Shown here piece by piece: positions 47,615 to 63,760 of a stretch of 64,000 bases of DNA (its first letter is position 1; each line of letters begins with the position of its first letter). The notes beneath the pieces were generated by a model. The model did not search any database and was not told the DNA's origin. It saw only the letters and a list, made by a program, of their open reading frames with translations. The position numbers and the translations under genes are program-made. The stretch is from Blastomussa wellsi. Taxonomy: Eukaryota > Cnidaria > Anthozoa > Scleractinia > Plerogyridae. The stretch spans positions 3,899,098 to 3,963,097 of the forward strand of contig OX393564.1 in the NCBI GenBank assembly GCA_947652115.1, read 5' to 3'.

Positions 47615-50600
47615 ATGAATGGAATTGAGAAGTTCATGACCATATTCTTCTTTACATCAGCGTCTTGTGCACTGTACCAGAAATGTGAAGCTAACCCTAA
47701 GAATGGTTTTTGTGGTGAGTACACTTTTTGAAACGTTTGTCAAAAGAATTCGTAGAGGACAAAATGACTAACTCAATTCTGTTGTTGTTAATGCGTTCTT
47801 GTGTCAGATCATGATGTCCAATTCCCATTTACTTTATTTTGTAAACACTTCCAGTTGAAATCATCTTAGAGAGAAGATGATTGGCATACTAACTTTGTAA
47901 TATAACCTTACTTTTTGTGGTCTTTGTTCGTTTTCATTTGAAAATTTGCTTTTGAAAACGACAAAATACAAGAAAACGTGAAAAAATTGTTCTCTTTTAC
48001 AATTGATTAAGTATTGTTTGTTTGATTGATTTTGCCATTCTTTTCAAAAATGCACTTACGTTCAGGATCAGCTGAGCAAAGAGAGCAAATCAATAATGGA
48101 ACATTATTCGTGATTGCCTTTAGTTAACCTTTTCGACTGCATCATGTTACGTAGTAATAGCAACTAGGGCAATGGTGCCGTCTATAGTCGACGCATTAAA
48201 ATACCGTCAACGCATTGTGCAATATTTTGCATAAGCATTGTGTTTGTTTTCTCTTGGAACCATCGAAAAGTCCCATGAGAAACTGGAAACAATGCTTATG
48301 CAAAATGTTGGGGACAAACAAAGAGTATTATGGTATTTTCCGAAGTGGCCTACCGTCTGGTTCTACACTCCGTACAACTTACCGCTTGCTGAAACGAAAG
48401 TGTGTTTGAAATACTGGTTATTTCATTGAAAGGTGTGCCATATTGGAGTTATTTTTACAACTTGTGTTACTACAAAATTTCTCGGCTACATAGCTGCACT
48501 AAAATGACTTCTAGCATTGATAATAAAACATGCTCCTATAGTTTCCAGATGCTCCATCGTGATTGTATAATAGGCTATTTCGATATATTAAAATTCAGCT
48601 TGGTAGCGTGGCCCAGAGGACACAAACAAAGAAAATAAAAAAAAATGAGTGTTCATTAATTTCTTTTGTTTGTGTCCCCTAGGCCTCGCTACCAAGCTGA
48701 ATTTTCATACAGTGAAAGTGGCCCATTCAAACGGTATGCGCACGCAAGGGTGCGCGCGCACAACCTTGGCGCGCGCGAATGAAAAATTTCGACTTTTTAT
48801 TTTTCCTACAGCTTGCTACAGTCGCTTTTTCGTCACTTTTTTCCTAAACGAGTATTGTCTTATTTTGAAACAAGCAATCACTTCCTCCTTGTTCTTCCTG
48901 TAGAATAAATGTGCAGAAGCAGCCAGAGTATAATAAGAAACAATAATAAGTGAGAAACGTGAATTTATTTTTTAGCAAGTCGTTTTGAATACAATCATGA
49001 TATTGTACAGAAATTGCGTATAAAAAGGCATAGGCCCTTTGCACGACCCAGTCACATGGTACAAAATAACACCCTGCTGTTGAGTAATCTACGCGCTGGG
49101 ACATCCAAAATAAAAGCGACTTCATGTCCCAGAGCGTAACTTGCTCACTAGCGACGTGTTATTTTGTACCATGTGACTGGGTAGTGCAAAGGGCCTATTG
49201 CTTTAACAGAAATGAAGACCCCCATTTTTTTTTCAAAATTTAAGCCTCTGTAGTATAAAAAGCTATCTTGCACGTTTACAAGGTTTATTTGTTCCATTTT
49301 CACGTTTTCGCTTTTTTCTTGATTCTACAGAATTTGTCCAATCGCGTTGGAAACGTCTCTTCCGACCTCAGGCAGATATTAGCAGATTAATTACACCCAT
49401 TTTGCTTCTTGCTGTCATTGAGGTAATTATACGGCAGTTTTAATAAAGTAAATTTGATCATGTGATATGCTAACTGTTTTTATACTAACTCGCTCGCCGA
49501 CGAGTAGAGAATGCAAACTGTTGCCATGTACAAGGTTGCATTACCAATGCAAACTGTACCGGTGTGCACTGACCGAAAATGTGGATTAGCGTGTCACCTA
49601 GCTTGTTCTGAAATTGTTACCATTATTTCTGGCCAGTTTTCCATATCTTGTTTAAACTTGACCGCCAAATAAATAACCTTACCAGACCTCATCCTATCCT
49701 AGAACTACATTGATTGGCGTAAACATGGGGTACAAATTCATGATCAGTTTCCTGGACTCTGGATCGGACGGTCCGAGTTCGAGCCTCGGCCGGGGCACTG
49801 CGTTGTGTTCTTGGGCAAGACACTTTACTCTCACAGTGCCTCTCTTCACCCAGGTGATATAAATGGGTACCGGCGAAATAATAATGCTGGGGGTAACCCT
49901 ACGATGGAATAGCATCCATGGACCACAAGGCTCGACGCAGACTTAATCTTTACATTTCCCTTCTCAAGAGATGAATAATAGCAAGCATACATGTAAAACA
50001 GCTTCCTCCAAACATTATACCTAATTGTTGACCATAATGCACGAACAATTTCTTATTGCTTGCCGAGATGGCCAATAAAATGCAAAATATATTCGGAATA
50101 TAAATCAACTAATCGTCATGTTCGATAAAACACATTCTGCCAGGGACATTGTTAATCAGTGGCACTACATGGATGGCCCATGGATGGGAGGGGGGGACGG
50201 GGGAGGGGTTGATCCAACAGACCATATGAGCAGCATACCAAGGCATAGTTTACATGGTCTGGCGATAATGTCTGGATTTTTTGGTCGAATCTTCAATGTC
50301 TCTTTGAGAAAAACTGAGCTTGGATCTGTCTGTTTAGGATAGAGTGATTTGTTTTGGAACCGATTTAAATTGCAGCGGGAAAGAGAACTTATGGAGGAAG
50401 AAGAAGAAGGTGATCTGCCGGAAATTGAAGAGCATGATGAAATGGCCTTTGAAGAAGATCAAATGCTGAACATCGAAGCACCTACACATGATAAAGAAAC
50501 AGAAGAAATTGATGAATTCCATCCCAAACTCGTACCACTTTTACTGAGTATAGTCTTCATGCTGATCAATTTAACTTTGGTGAGCTTATTCAGTTTTGTG

Positions 50601-51181
50601 CATAAATTTATGCGCGCACTTGTCTACATGGAACAATGGAATAGTAACAACTGAACAAGAACTTTATTGAATAGAAGGAAGCATGTCGCAAATCAGAAAA
50701 TTAAAGCTGATGAAGCAGTGGTGCTCATAAAACTGCTATAATAAACAAGAAATTCTTAAGACGGGGTGTATCACTGAGGAATGACGTATCGCCGCCAATA
50801 AATCACACAGTTGTTTTACTATTTTTTTGCAGAATGCCAGTTATATCAGAGTCGCAAGTCACTGGGGGGAGGGGGCGGGGCACCCCTTAACCCCTTCGCC
50901 AGATCCTTCCCTGTAAAGGGATAAAAGTTTACGCTAATCTAGAATTTTTAGCTTAATCGTGCTTTGAACAACAATGTCCTGCGGTACATAACGTGTTTAC
51001 GTAGGACTATAACTGGCTTCGTCTTCAAGGAATTAATATTACTTGTAGTTTTGTTAATGAAGTCACCCAATGTACCTAATGTACTTGTTGTAATTGAAAC
51101 TATCTCTAGGTATTCTTTTTAACGATGGATGGTCCGGTGGACGTCAAAAAGAAAAACCTTCAGACAATACAGTCATCATGA
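47615..51181 (+). CDS. Small acidic single-pass membrane protein, 155 aa, unknown family
   Basis: Four exons: 47615-47714, 49331-49422, 50376-50579 and 51110-51181, all with GT..AG borders, summing to 468 nt. The N-terminus (FMTIFFFTSASCALYQKC) looks like a signal peptide, followed by a short Cys-containing segment (KCEANPKNGFCEF). A moderately hydrophobic stretch (LITPILLLAVIE) follows. Exon 3 encodes a strongly acidic linker (EEEEEGD, EEDQ, EIEEHDE). The hydrophobic segment LVPLLLSIVFMLINLTLVFFL spans the exon 3/4 junction, and a short basic tail (VKKKN) ends the protein. That the last exon completes a membrane helix and is followed by AATAAA supports the model. I do not recognise the family. 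If the GTGAGC donor at 50580 is not used, the frame runs on to a stop at 50654. Confidence 0.62.
48590..48705. repeat. Fold-back element
   Basis: AAAATTCAGCTTGGTAGCGT, then GGCCCAGAGGACACAAAC, is mirrored by GTTTGTGTCCCCTAGGCC and TCGCTACCAAGCTGAATTTT. Arms are about 46 nt and the loop about 24 nt. It is in intron 1 of the small membrane-protein gene. Confidence 0.7.
49026..49200. mobile_element. Palindromic MITE
   Basis: GGCATAGGCCCTTTGCACGA and CCCAGTCACATGGTACAAAA are mirrored by TTTTGTACCATGTGACTGGG and TAGTGCAAAGGGCCTATTG. Arms are about 45 nt on each side of about 85 nt. It is in intron 1 of the small membrane-protein gene. Confidence 0.7.
49740..49960 (+). mobile_element. tRNA-derived SINE, 5'-truncated
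   Basis: Begins inside a tRNA-like head (GGATCGGACGGTCCGAGTTC, followed by GAGCCTCGGCCGGGGCAC). The body follows, with TTCTTGGGCAAGACACTTTA and CAGTGCCTCTCTTCACCC. The head matches that of the fragment at 11283-11355, so both belong to one SINE family. Confidence 0.65.
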
Positions 51182-51260
51182 ATTGATATTTCTGTAGTCA
51201 ACAACATGTTGACATTTGTAGCGTGTATATGACAATTTTTTCTGTAACTTGACGAATTTT

Positions 51261-51266
51261 AATAAA
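51261..51266 (+). terminator. Polyadenylation signal of the small membrane-protein gene
   Basis: AATAAA 80 nt after the TGA at 51179-51181, with a second TAATAAAAA about 25 nt further on. It fits the 4-exon model. Confidence 0.6.
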
Positions 51267-52579
51267 ATCAAACCGTTTTTGCTAATAAAAACATAAAGCT
51301 ATTATTTTTTTACTGCAAACGCAGTATAAAATACGCTAGGTACATGAGCAAGAAATTGAAATTAACTTCGCTGGCGCTCTGGGCAAGATCTTGGGCTGTT
51401 TATTGAAATAACTATGGTTGCATCCCATTTTATTCTGTTCTCAACAAATCCGTAGGGCACATACGTTTCATTAAATGGTTTTTTTTCCTTGTGGATATTG
51501 ATACCGTTTTATCTTGCACGTGTCCTCCTGCACATAGACCCTAATTCGTTCCCTTATCAGTCACGGCGCGAGAATGAGACATCTTAGAAATATATTAAAA
51601 ATGTCGGTTTTTAACTTGTTGTCGGCATGCTGTTCAAACCGTTTATTCCATGTCAAAGCATAACGTCATTGTACACAAGTTTTTGGTTTCATTTTGCCTT
51701 ATTTAAATAGTAGTTTAAATTCGGTGTGAATAAGTTCGATGTACTTAAAATGCATGATTTACATTGCCAAAAAAAATTAAAAGGCTAACTTGTAAACCGG
51801 CCATCAAGCAAGGAAAAATGCGTTCCCGTAACTAAATATTGACGGATTGCATTTGCTCGTATTTTCCAGTTTGCCTAGCTCCATTTTCTCCAAACATCTA
51901 TCACTGAATGTAATTTCCGTTTACTTTAAATCGGTCCAATATAATCACTTCACAACATTACATGTTATGCTAAGAAATGTATGAAATAAAATCAACATTG
52001 CACACAAACCCAATACTTCTTTTTTCACGGGTTCACAGCAAATACTGAAAATCCTACATGTGGAACTTCCTAATTCAAATACGTCCGTATTATTTTTTGG
52101 GGGCAATTGTGTTAAACTGACATTTCGTAGAGAGTTAAAGTGTGATAGTTCAAGAGAGTGTTGGGTTATTTGCACGAATTTCGAATTCATATCACTGATT
52201 ATGGAATTTGGTCAGCTTTAAAAGGCGATCTGCTTTAAAAGGCGATCTGCATTAGTAGATTGAAAAATTCATTTAACTTGCCTTTCTTCGCCGATGAATA
52301 AATTACTCAGTTTTCTGTGAATGACAAAACTGAACCAACAAGGATATTTTTGCCTCAAATTAAAACAGCTTTCCACATAAATGGACACTGTGATTAACTT
52401 TTGGACGCATCACAATTGTTGCAAAATACCCCTAATCTTAGCGGCTAATAAATGTGGTCAAATTGCACGCAATCATCAAGTGTGCGATTTTACCGAAAAA
52501 AGTTATTAAAAGCCATCTGCAACAGCTGTTAGTCGCTAAACCAATCGGCCGGTTCCCTAGCTTGGCCGACCCGCTGCAG
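51267..52579. other. Convergent intergenic spacer
   Basis: 1.3 kb of AT-rich sequence between the small membrane-protein gene and the rhodopsin-class receptor, both of which end here. A short direct repeat AAAGGCGATCTGC occurs at about 52220-52250. No gene or element is seen. Confidence 0.5.
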
Positions 52580-53740
52580 CTAGCTACTGTGGATGTTTTG
52601 AATCTCTTGTTCTATTCGGACACTTAAATTTATACTGCCATTGCTATCCCAGGCTGGCTGCCTTCTTTTGAGGGATCCTAGCGAATCGCCACTTTGACTC
52701 GAAGAGCGCTTTCTTCGGCAGTAAACTCGTGCTAAAATCTTTTTAAATTCCCTACGATAGTTTTCGCTAAAAATTGCGTACAAACAAGGGTTCAAAGCGC
52801 TGTTAAAATGAGCGAGAACAAGTCGCACATGTAGCAAGTCGCATGGTAGATCGTGCCCGTACGCATACATGCTGAGTCTAACGTAATAAAGAAACCAACA
52901 GAGTACAAACGCGATTACTACGATAGATACCAAGCGGAGGACCTTCTTTTTAACCACTTCCCTGCGCCGGAAACCCTCGCTGTTATTGGATGAGTTTTCG
53001 GGTGTAAGACCAGGAGCTTTTCTCCTTTTCAAAGTGACTATTATGGCGGTGTAAAATATTACAATCATTAGAAGAGGAACTGAAAATATGACCATCATGT
53101 TAAAGTGATAGTAAACTTTGCTGACTCCTTCTCCGAAAGTCGCATCTAAAAGAAGGTTGCAGTAATGTTTGCCGTCTTTCCCAGTCATGGTCTGCACTGC
53201 ATAGACAGACGGAATGCGAAAGGCCAAGGCAAGAAGCCATGTTAACAATATGATCAGTATACAGAATCGTGTGGAGACGAATGTCCTCAGCGGGAACACA
53301 ACAGCATTGAAGCGATCAAAGCTGATAGCGACGACGGTGAATATAGACACTATCATGGGTGTCTGGTTGAGGAGAATTGAGAGTTTGCAGAAGACGAGCC
53401 CGGCTGTCCCCTCAACGACCCATTCGAAGCCTGACACGGCCATAGTTAACATTCTGGGCATGTACATTGTGATCATAAGATCTGCTATGGCCATGTTAAC
53501 AATGTAGAAATTCACCGTGGTTCGCATCCGCTGGTTCTTACACACAACCGCAACAACCATCGAGTTTCCGAGCAGAGATACAATGATTATAAAACAATAT
53601 GGAAGAATACGAGCCACTTTGACCGCAAATGAATCTCCGTGGAAACACCCGCCCTCCGATTCTAGATCTTCCGAAGAGAGGTTGACAGTCATGCTAGGAG
53701 ACGACAGGTTATAAATCTGTGTGTAAGCCGCTTTCTCCAT
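52580..53740 (-). CDS. Rhodopsin-class (family A) GPCR, neuropeptide-receptor-like, 386 aa
   Basis: Intronless seven-helix plasma-membrane receptor; the ligand cannot be told from sequence. Visible landmarks: N-glycosylation sites at the N-terminus (NLSS twice); TM1 GNS with Asn59; TM2 NMAIADLM with Asp87; Cys118 at the top of TM3 and Cys194 in ECL2 for the usual disulphide; SFDRF at residues 141-144 in place of DRY; TM6 CWFLYY at 281-286, without the usual CWxP proline; TM7 NPCLY at 317-321 followed by helix 8 (SENYRREFKK). The tail is Ser/Arg rich (RRKRSSSQS). Length and motifs fit complete, functional amine/peptide-type receptors of cnidarians, many of which are single-exon and lineage-expanded. 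The ATG at 53740 is preferred because no upstream in-frame alternative is supported and the N-terminus has a normal length. Confidence 0.93.
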   Translation of the reverse strand: MEKAAYTQIYNLSSPSMTVNLSSEDLESEGGCFHGDSFAVKVARILPYCFIIIVSLLGNSMVVAVVCKNQRMRTTVNFYIVNMAIADLMITMYMPRMLTMAVSGFEWVVEGTAGLVFCKLSILLNQTPMIVSIFTVVAISFDRFNAVVFPLRTFVSTRFCILIILLTWLLALAFRIPSVYAVQTMTGKDGKHYCNLLLDATFGEGVSKVYYHFNMMVIFSVPLLMIVIFYTAIIVTLKRRKAPGLTPENSSNNSEGFRRREVVKKKVLRLVSIVVIAFVLCWFLYYVRLSMYAYGHDLPCDLLHVRLVLAHFNSALNPCLYAIFSENYRREFKKILARVYCRRKRSSSQSGDSLGSLKRRQPAWDSNGSINLSVRIEQEIQNIHSS

Positions 53741-56533
53741 TTAAATACGAAAACTTGAAACCTTGAAGTATTTTTCAAATGCGGTTAAGTGGCATAAGCT
53801 TGCTTCAGGTGGACTAATGCAACAGAAAGGGCTCTTTCGCTTTGAGCCGAACAAATATACGCCATACTTTAATAACAGAGCATTTTTGTTGATGTCAAAA
53901 GTATGTCAGTCAAGGTTCAGCAACACAAACATCGAATCATCTTATAGGTAGTTTTAAAATCGCTAAGAGCAGGTGCATAGAGGAAGAATAGTCTCTTAAT
54001 TTATCTTTTAATTTATTTGTGGCTGTGCAGCTTGCTTTGAACGTGGGTAAAAAATGGTTTAAGTCCTACCACGTAAAAACATATATCTATCATTTCGATT
54101 TTTAACATGCGGGTGGTCACGAGTCATTTTAAATTAAATACAAGCTTTCACGTAAATAAATCTCGCGTAAAAGCTTAAGATCAAATATTCCATTTAGTTG
54201 GAATATATTAAATTGTTGGCAAACTGCTTTCTGTTTGGTCAGCAGATCAGCAGTTCTTTTAAAACTAGCTTTTACGACACAATTTTTTAACCCAGATCAA
54301 ATTTAATGCCCTTGATTACCTGCACACTGACGTAGCTAAGATATAATAAACCAACGAAATAAGCAAGCATAAAAATCTTCTATTTGAGAAACCTGATCTT
54401 ATCCTTAATGCTTAGTCAACGTTGAGGTACTATGTCAGCCACATCGAAAACACAATTAAGAGTCTCCTTCTCTGATCAATTGTATAATTTTATAATATTC
54501 AGAGGACTCAAATTTTTCTTATCGTGAAAGCATCACAGAAATTTAATCTGAAGAGATGGGTGTGAGAAATAACTTTCTGGACCAAGCAAAATGGATGTGG
54601 TGGGCAAGAAGCTTTTTGTTTCAATCTCTAAATTGAGCGAAGGAAACATTGAACGTTCAGTTTATACAAGGCAGTTTTTTATGGATGTTTGTATTTCATT
54701 ACAGAAAGATGCATAAATGAAAACTGTCAACATCCCTTCATTTCAGTTATTATGGAACAGCTGTCGGAGTGCCTGTCAAAAGAACACGCATTTGAAAACT
54801 TATTTTAAGTTTTTTAATTAGGAGACGATTTTCCCTTAAATTCCTGAGTGAAAGAATACATAAATTTCGTTATTGTGCTGAATACGACTGGAAGAAGGAA
54901 TGATGTCGAAAAGTAGATATTTGGTCATTGCCATGGCAGTGTCAAAAATCATGGAAAAGCAATTTTAAATAAACATCAGAATTTCTGCAAACCATAAATG
55001 AATAGCCACTGAAAGTTTCAGCATCATAGGGTAAATCGTGTTACTCGGTGCATAGCATTATCCACACTACGTGAAACCAGGGCCAGACCTCTACCCAATC
55101 AAAAGCGGAGGACAGCTGTCGGCATCTGTGGCTGTAAACATAGGCACGCAATACGTGCAAGAAATTTTTTTTGGATTGGGCTAAGTTGTTGGATATCGAA
55201 TTTTTAATAATGGGATGTTTGACGATGTTAATGCTAAGTCCACATCGGTATAAAAAAGTATTTATTTTTTTTCTGAAATGAAATTTGATTGGTTGTCTGA
55301 AGTAAGGTAGCTTGAAGTTCTGTCATGTGTGAAAATGAGAGCTCAGACAACTAGATGCGACGTGAAATTTTGAGGGGCGGAAGTTGAAGATTTTTGAAGT
55401 CTGAAGCTCCGATCCATTCCTAATCAGAAACCAATTTCGAAATATTGGTTTATGTTGAAAGACCTTTTATCATTGAGAGCAAAGCAACTTCTATCGTCTC
55501 CATGTTTGTAGATAAAAACAGCATATTAAGTGAAAACATTTACTTTGAAAAACATCATCTAATTTTATTTTAAAACCTCCTAAACCGCCCAAACAGGCCA
55601 AGAAAACCGCTTGTCAACAAATGCCCTCTCGGTCCCTCCCTGAGGTTTTTTGGTTCCCCTATTGTTCAATAGTAAATTAGGGCAAATAAACCAATCAGAA
55701 TCCGTTTGTTGTGCATATTTTTAGGGAACTCTTGGGGTCAAAGAAGGGCTTTCGTCTTAATCCGTGCGTTCAAAATGTACACGAAGATGATGGCTCGATC
55801 GGCGCGGGGAGTCGCCGCACTTATTTTCAAACTTTCAAAGCCTTTTTTTTTTCATTCTGGACACAGAAAATCCCTCTTTGAACCGAAAAATTAAAAGGAG
55901 AAACATCGATCAATTTTTAAGTGTCTCTAAAGTGGGAAATCATGGAGTACAGAGTGCTAAAACCTGCCTGATAATGATTTCATCGTTAGTTCCACGGCCG
56001 CGAAGACATGCTTTTATGGCGCTTTTAAATTTATTTTGGATACAAATCACAGACTTAAACACAGTAACGCTTTCCAAGCCTTCTGAAAACAAAATTATGG
56101 TAATGTAAAATTTTGCTTAGAATTTGGATGGAATTTTTAGAACGATAGGAAGAACTATCGAGTGAACAATTGACTGCAAAAGCTGTCGGCCAAAATTAAA
56201 ACTTTTGCTTTAGCGCGACACGTGAATAAATTAATTCTTTCTTGCGGGATTTCACGGCTTGAAATTTTTGCTCTTTTGACGCTTTTAAATGCAATTTTTG
56301 GCTTCACCTTAAATTCAATTCGAAACGAAGTTTATTTTCTTTTTAAATAGTTAGTTCGGAATTTTAAGAACAGATATGACACGCACATGGTGTTATCTGA
56401 TACGCATCTTGGAAAGAATCTTGCTTCTTCCTTGTTTATCTTTTCGCTTTGTTTTCAATGCTGTTTTTCGATTTAGAACATTACACAGTCAAGTGTCTCT
56501 GAAAATACAAACAAGTATTCTTATTTTAAAACA

Positions 56534-56932
56534 ATAGAGCGTTTTCACGTGACGTCATAAAATTCTAAAATCCAAAACCAAAGAGCCACCAGACTTTTTA
56601 TACTCATCAGGCATAAGAGACGCTAAATTTATATCTGTGTACAACTTTTCAGCCCAACAGCGTCCTTCGTTTGGAAACTAGCGAGATTTGAATTTCAGTG
56701 TTATGACGGTGTGTGACTTACAGTTACGATCATGTATGTCGAAAAATTAAACCCATACTTATCTCGCGAGTTTAGCCATTTTAGAAGTTTAAGTATTAGG
56801 AAAAAGTGTTTATATGAACATTTGTTTGTTCAAAACAGGTAACCAGTCGCCTAGATAAGTTAACCAAAGTAAACTCCAGATGTTTACACTTTTTCCGGCC
56901 GCCATGTTGGTGTTCCACTAAGGTACACCAAT

Positions 56933-56967
<35 letters not shown>

Positions 56968-57106
56968 GAGACATTTCGACCAATATCTGAAGTTTGGAGA
57001 AGTGTTTTCTTTGTTTATATTCTATAATGTCGTAGTTTCTTGACTCTATCCACTGAATGGTTTTCGATTTACTTTTTTTTGGTCATGTGAGTGAAAACGT
57101 TCTATA
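56534..57106. mobile_element. Non-autonomous element with GCGTTTTCACGTGA-type ends
   Basis: ATAGAGCGTTTTCACGTGAC on the left is mirrored by TCATGTGAGTGAAAACGTTC followed by TATA on the right. Inside, CCGCCATGTTGGTGT and ACACCAATATGGCGGC form a second inverted pair. The body is about 570 nt with no transposase. TA at the outer edges may be the target duplication. Confidence 0.6.
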
Positions 57107-57415
57107 ATTAAACCTAAGAAATATGTCGAAAGAATTGGAAGTGTTCATTTTGTGGTACGAGTTCTGTAGTTTTGTGATGGATATTTAATTTGTTTTTGGC
57201 TGTCACGCCATGTAAATAAATTTATAATCTTGAATTACCGCTTTTCTGTACCAAGAACTGGATGAAAACCTACCTTTTTCAGGGTATCCTGTGATATTAT
57301 TAAGATTTTTCCCAAAGCCTGTATTTTCTCAACTAACCGCAATTAAAAAAATTCCCTCAACCCAAAGCCGCCAAAACAGACTGCTCGTTGAATGTAAAAC
57401 TTCATATCCTCGTAC

Positions 57416-57504
57416 CTTCTTTATCACCATGAAAAATTCCGAACACTTTTCCGCTTGAAACCCACACACAAAGTTCTGGACCAGAGCTACATAAACACCG
57501 AGTG
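57416..57504 (-). other. Isolated exon-like segment
   Basis: On the minus strand a strong acceptor (TTTCTATTTCCAG) precedes 89 open nt ending AAG before a GTACGA donor. The translation includes VYVALVQNFVCGFQAEKC and ends in VIKK. I find no partner exons. It may be an exon relic, part of an unrecognised gene or chance. Confidence 0.2.
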
Positions 57505-58312
57505 CTGGAAATAGAAACATCATGCCATCACTGCCCAACAAGGCCAAGTTTATACGAAAACAAAGATGGCCGTCCCATGAATCCGAAACAAATATTGATA
57601 CAAAATTAAACGATGCATTAAATTAAAGCGGCAATTTCATTGGTTATTGATAGTACCCCAATTCTGGTTGGTGTGAAATACATACATCGCTCGTCCATCA
57701 GTCCATCCATCCATCCACTGACTAGCCAAATACGTAACAACGCCGACTAAGAGTTATTTTTTCCAGAAAAAAATAACTCAATAAAGGACTGGAACATAAT
57801 AACTGGGGACTTTGCCTAAAAGAGACGTCGGAATGGCACAGCCACTGTTGCTCAAATCGATAACAACAGGAAATTGTAAATAACAATAGAACTAAATTTC
57901 CAAAAGAATAATTTTATTATTTACACACACTTCATGCTTGTTTTAACCGTACCTAACACAGTAGACTGAATGCAATCTATTTTGAACGAACATTTTCCTA
58001 TGACCGTCGGCGTGATAATTTTCGGATCAATTTTGGCAGTCTCGATCGATCATGTATTCACCAAAACTCTTTTACTCATTTTGCTTGCCGAGAGAGAAAG
58101 TGATGAAAGAACGCAATAAAGACTATTGTACGGTACTGGCCGAAGGCCACTTGCTTCATCATTAATTGTAAATTAAATTAAATTTTACGATAAAACACTC
58201 GTATTTATCATGTATAAACTTGGCATGACTGTAAACCTCAACAAATCGTCACTAGGGTTTTATTTTAAAGGCTGTTTAACTTTCAAGGTACTCTCAGAAG
58301 TAAATACATACC

Positions 58313-58550
58313 ACATTCACACCAAAGCTGAAACCTGTTTAAAAGCTGTTTAATTAAACTCGGTTTAAAACTATTTCCCTTATAGAAGCTTCTAACTGAT
58401 GTTTGTCAACTAGTAAATTAAGCACAATGAAAGCACACGTTAGAACTTCTTAGAACCTTGTACTAAATTCCGTCTTTCAGTTTCTTGTTGCTGAATTTCA
58501 TTCTGTAAAAGCTGGTATAATTTAACATGTTTTGCTGGTGTGAATCGGGT
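58313..58550. mobile_element. MITE, copy 2
   Basis: Sibling of 39072-39306. It shares TTCACACCAAAGCT at the left, GCACAATGAAAGCACACG and GTCTTTCAGTTTCTTG inside, and TTTTGCTGGTGTGAATCGGG at the right. The terminal inverted repeats are cleaner here. Confidence 0.7.
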
Positions 58551-58680
58551 GTTTACTTCAGAAGAACTTGGAAAATGACTTAGTCGATGAACAAAACAAA
58601 ATTACAAAATTGTAACACAAAACATGATTTTTGAATACGTTGAACTTGAAGTATACAGAAAGAAAATTTAACGATTCTTC

Positions 58681-58686
58681 TTTATT
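58681..58686 (-). terminator. Candidate polyadenylation signal of the Eph gene
   Basis: AATAAA on the minus strand about 257 nt after the Eph stop codon. It is the first perfect hexamer downstream that I see. Confidence 0.45.
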
Positions 58687-58942
58687 TTCGTTGATGGTGG
58701 TTATTTATGAAGAAAGTAGTTTTGACTAGATAAACTTGTCCATTGATTCTAAAGGATAACTTACTTCGATAAAATTCTTCCATTAAATTTAATTTAAAAA
58801 AATACTAAAATTTTAATAATTATCCAACCAAATTGCGGAAAATTGGTAATTAAAAGATAATTTGAACTGATCTTGACTAACTTCGTAAAGGACCACAAAT
58901 AATTTTTTCTCTGATTTTTTTCTTAAATCAGTAATCTATGAA

Positions 58943-63616
<4,674 letters not shown>

Positions 63617-63760
63617 CTGAAGATCAATAATGAACACAGAAATACGTTTTCTCGAGATTGCTACTGATCGATTTATTATGGCGATTTCACGCGCACGACG
63701 CAATCACAATTCGAAATTCCACCCTATTGATTCTACGCATGTTCTGAAATGTTTTAGAAA

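Larger units (their letters stand above)
53741..58942. other. Intergenic region upstream of the family-A GPCR and downstream of the Eph gene
   Basis: 5.2 kb without a supported gene. It includes the promoter side of the GPCR, a MITE-like element at 56534-57106, a MITE at 58313-58550 and an isolated exon-like segment at 57416-57504. Open frames at 55706-56108 show no resemblance to a known family. Confidence 0.5.

Noticed and set aside
50580..50654. Read-through of the third exon of the small membrane-protein gene to a stop at 50654
   Set aside because: The GTGAGC donor at 50580 and the acceptor at 51109 join in frame, complete a membrane helix and reach a stop followed by AATAAA; the read-through tail looks random.
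55706..56108. Two overlapping plus-strand frames near 55.7-56.1 kb
   Set aside because: No motif, no splice signals that join them, and no similarity to neighbouring genes.
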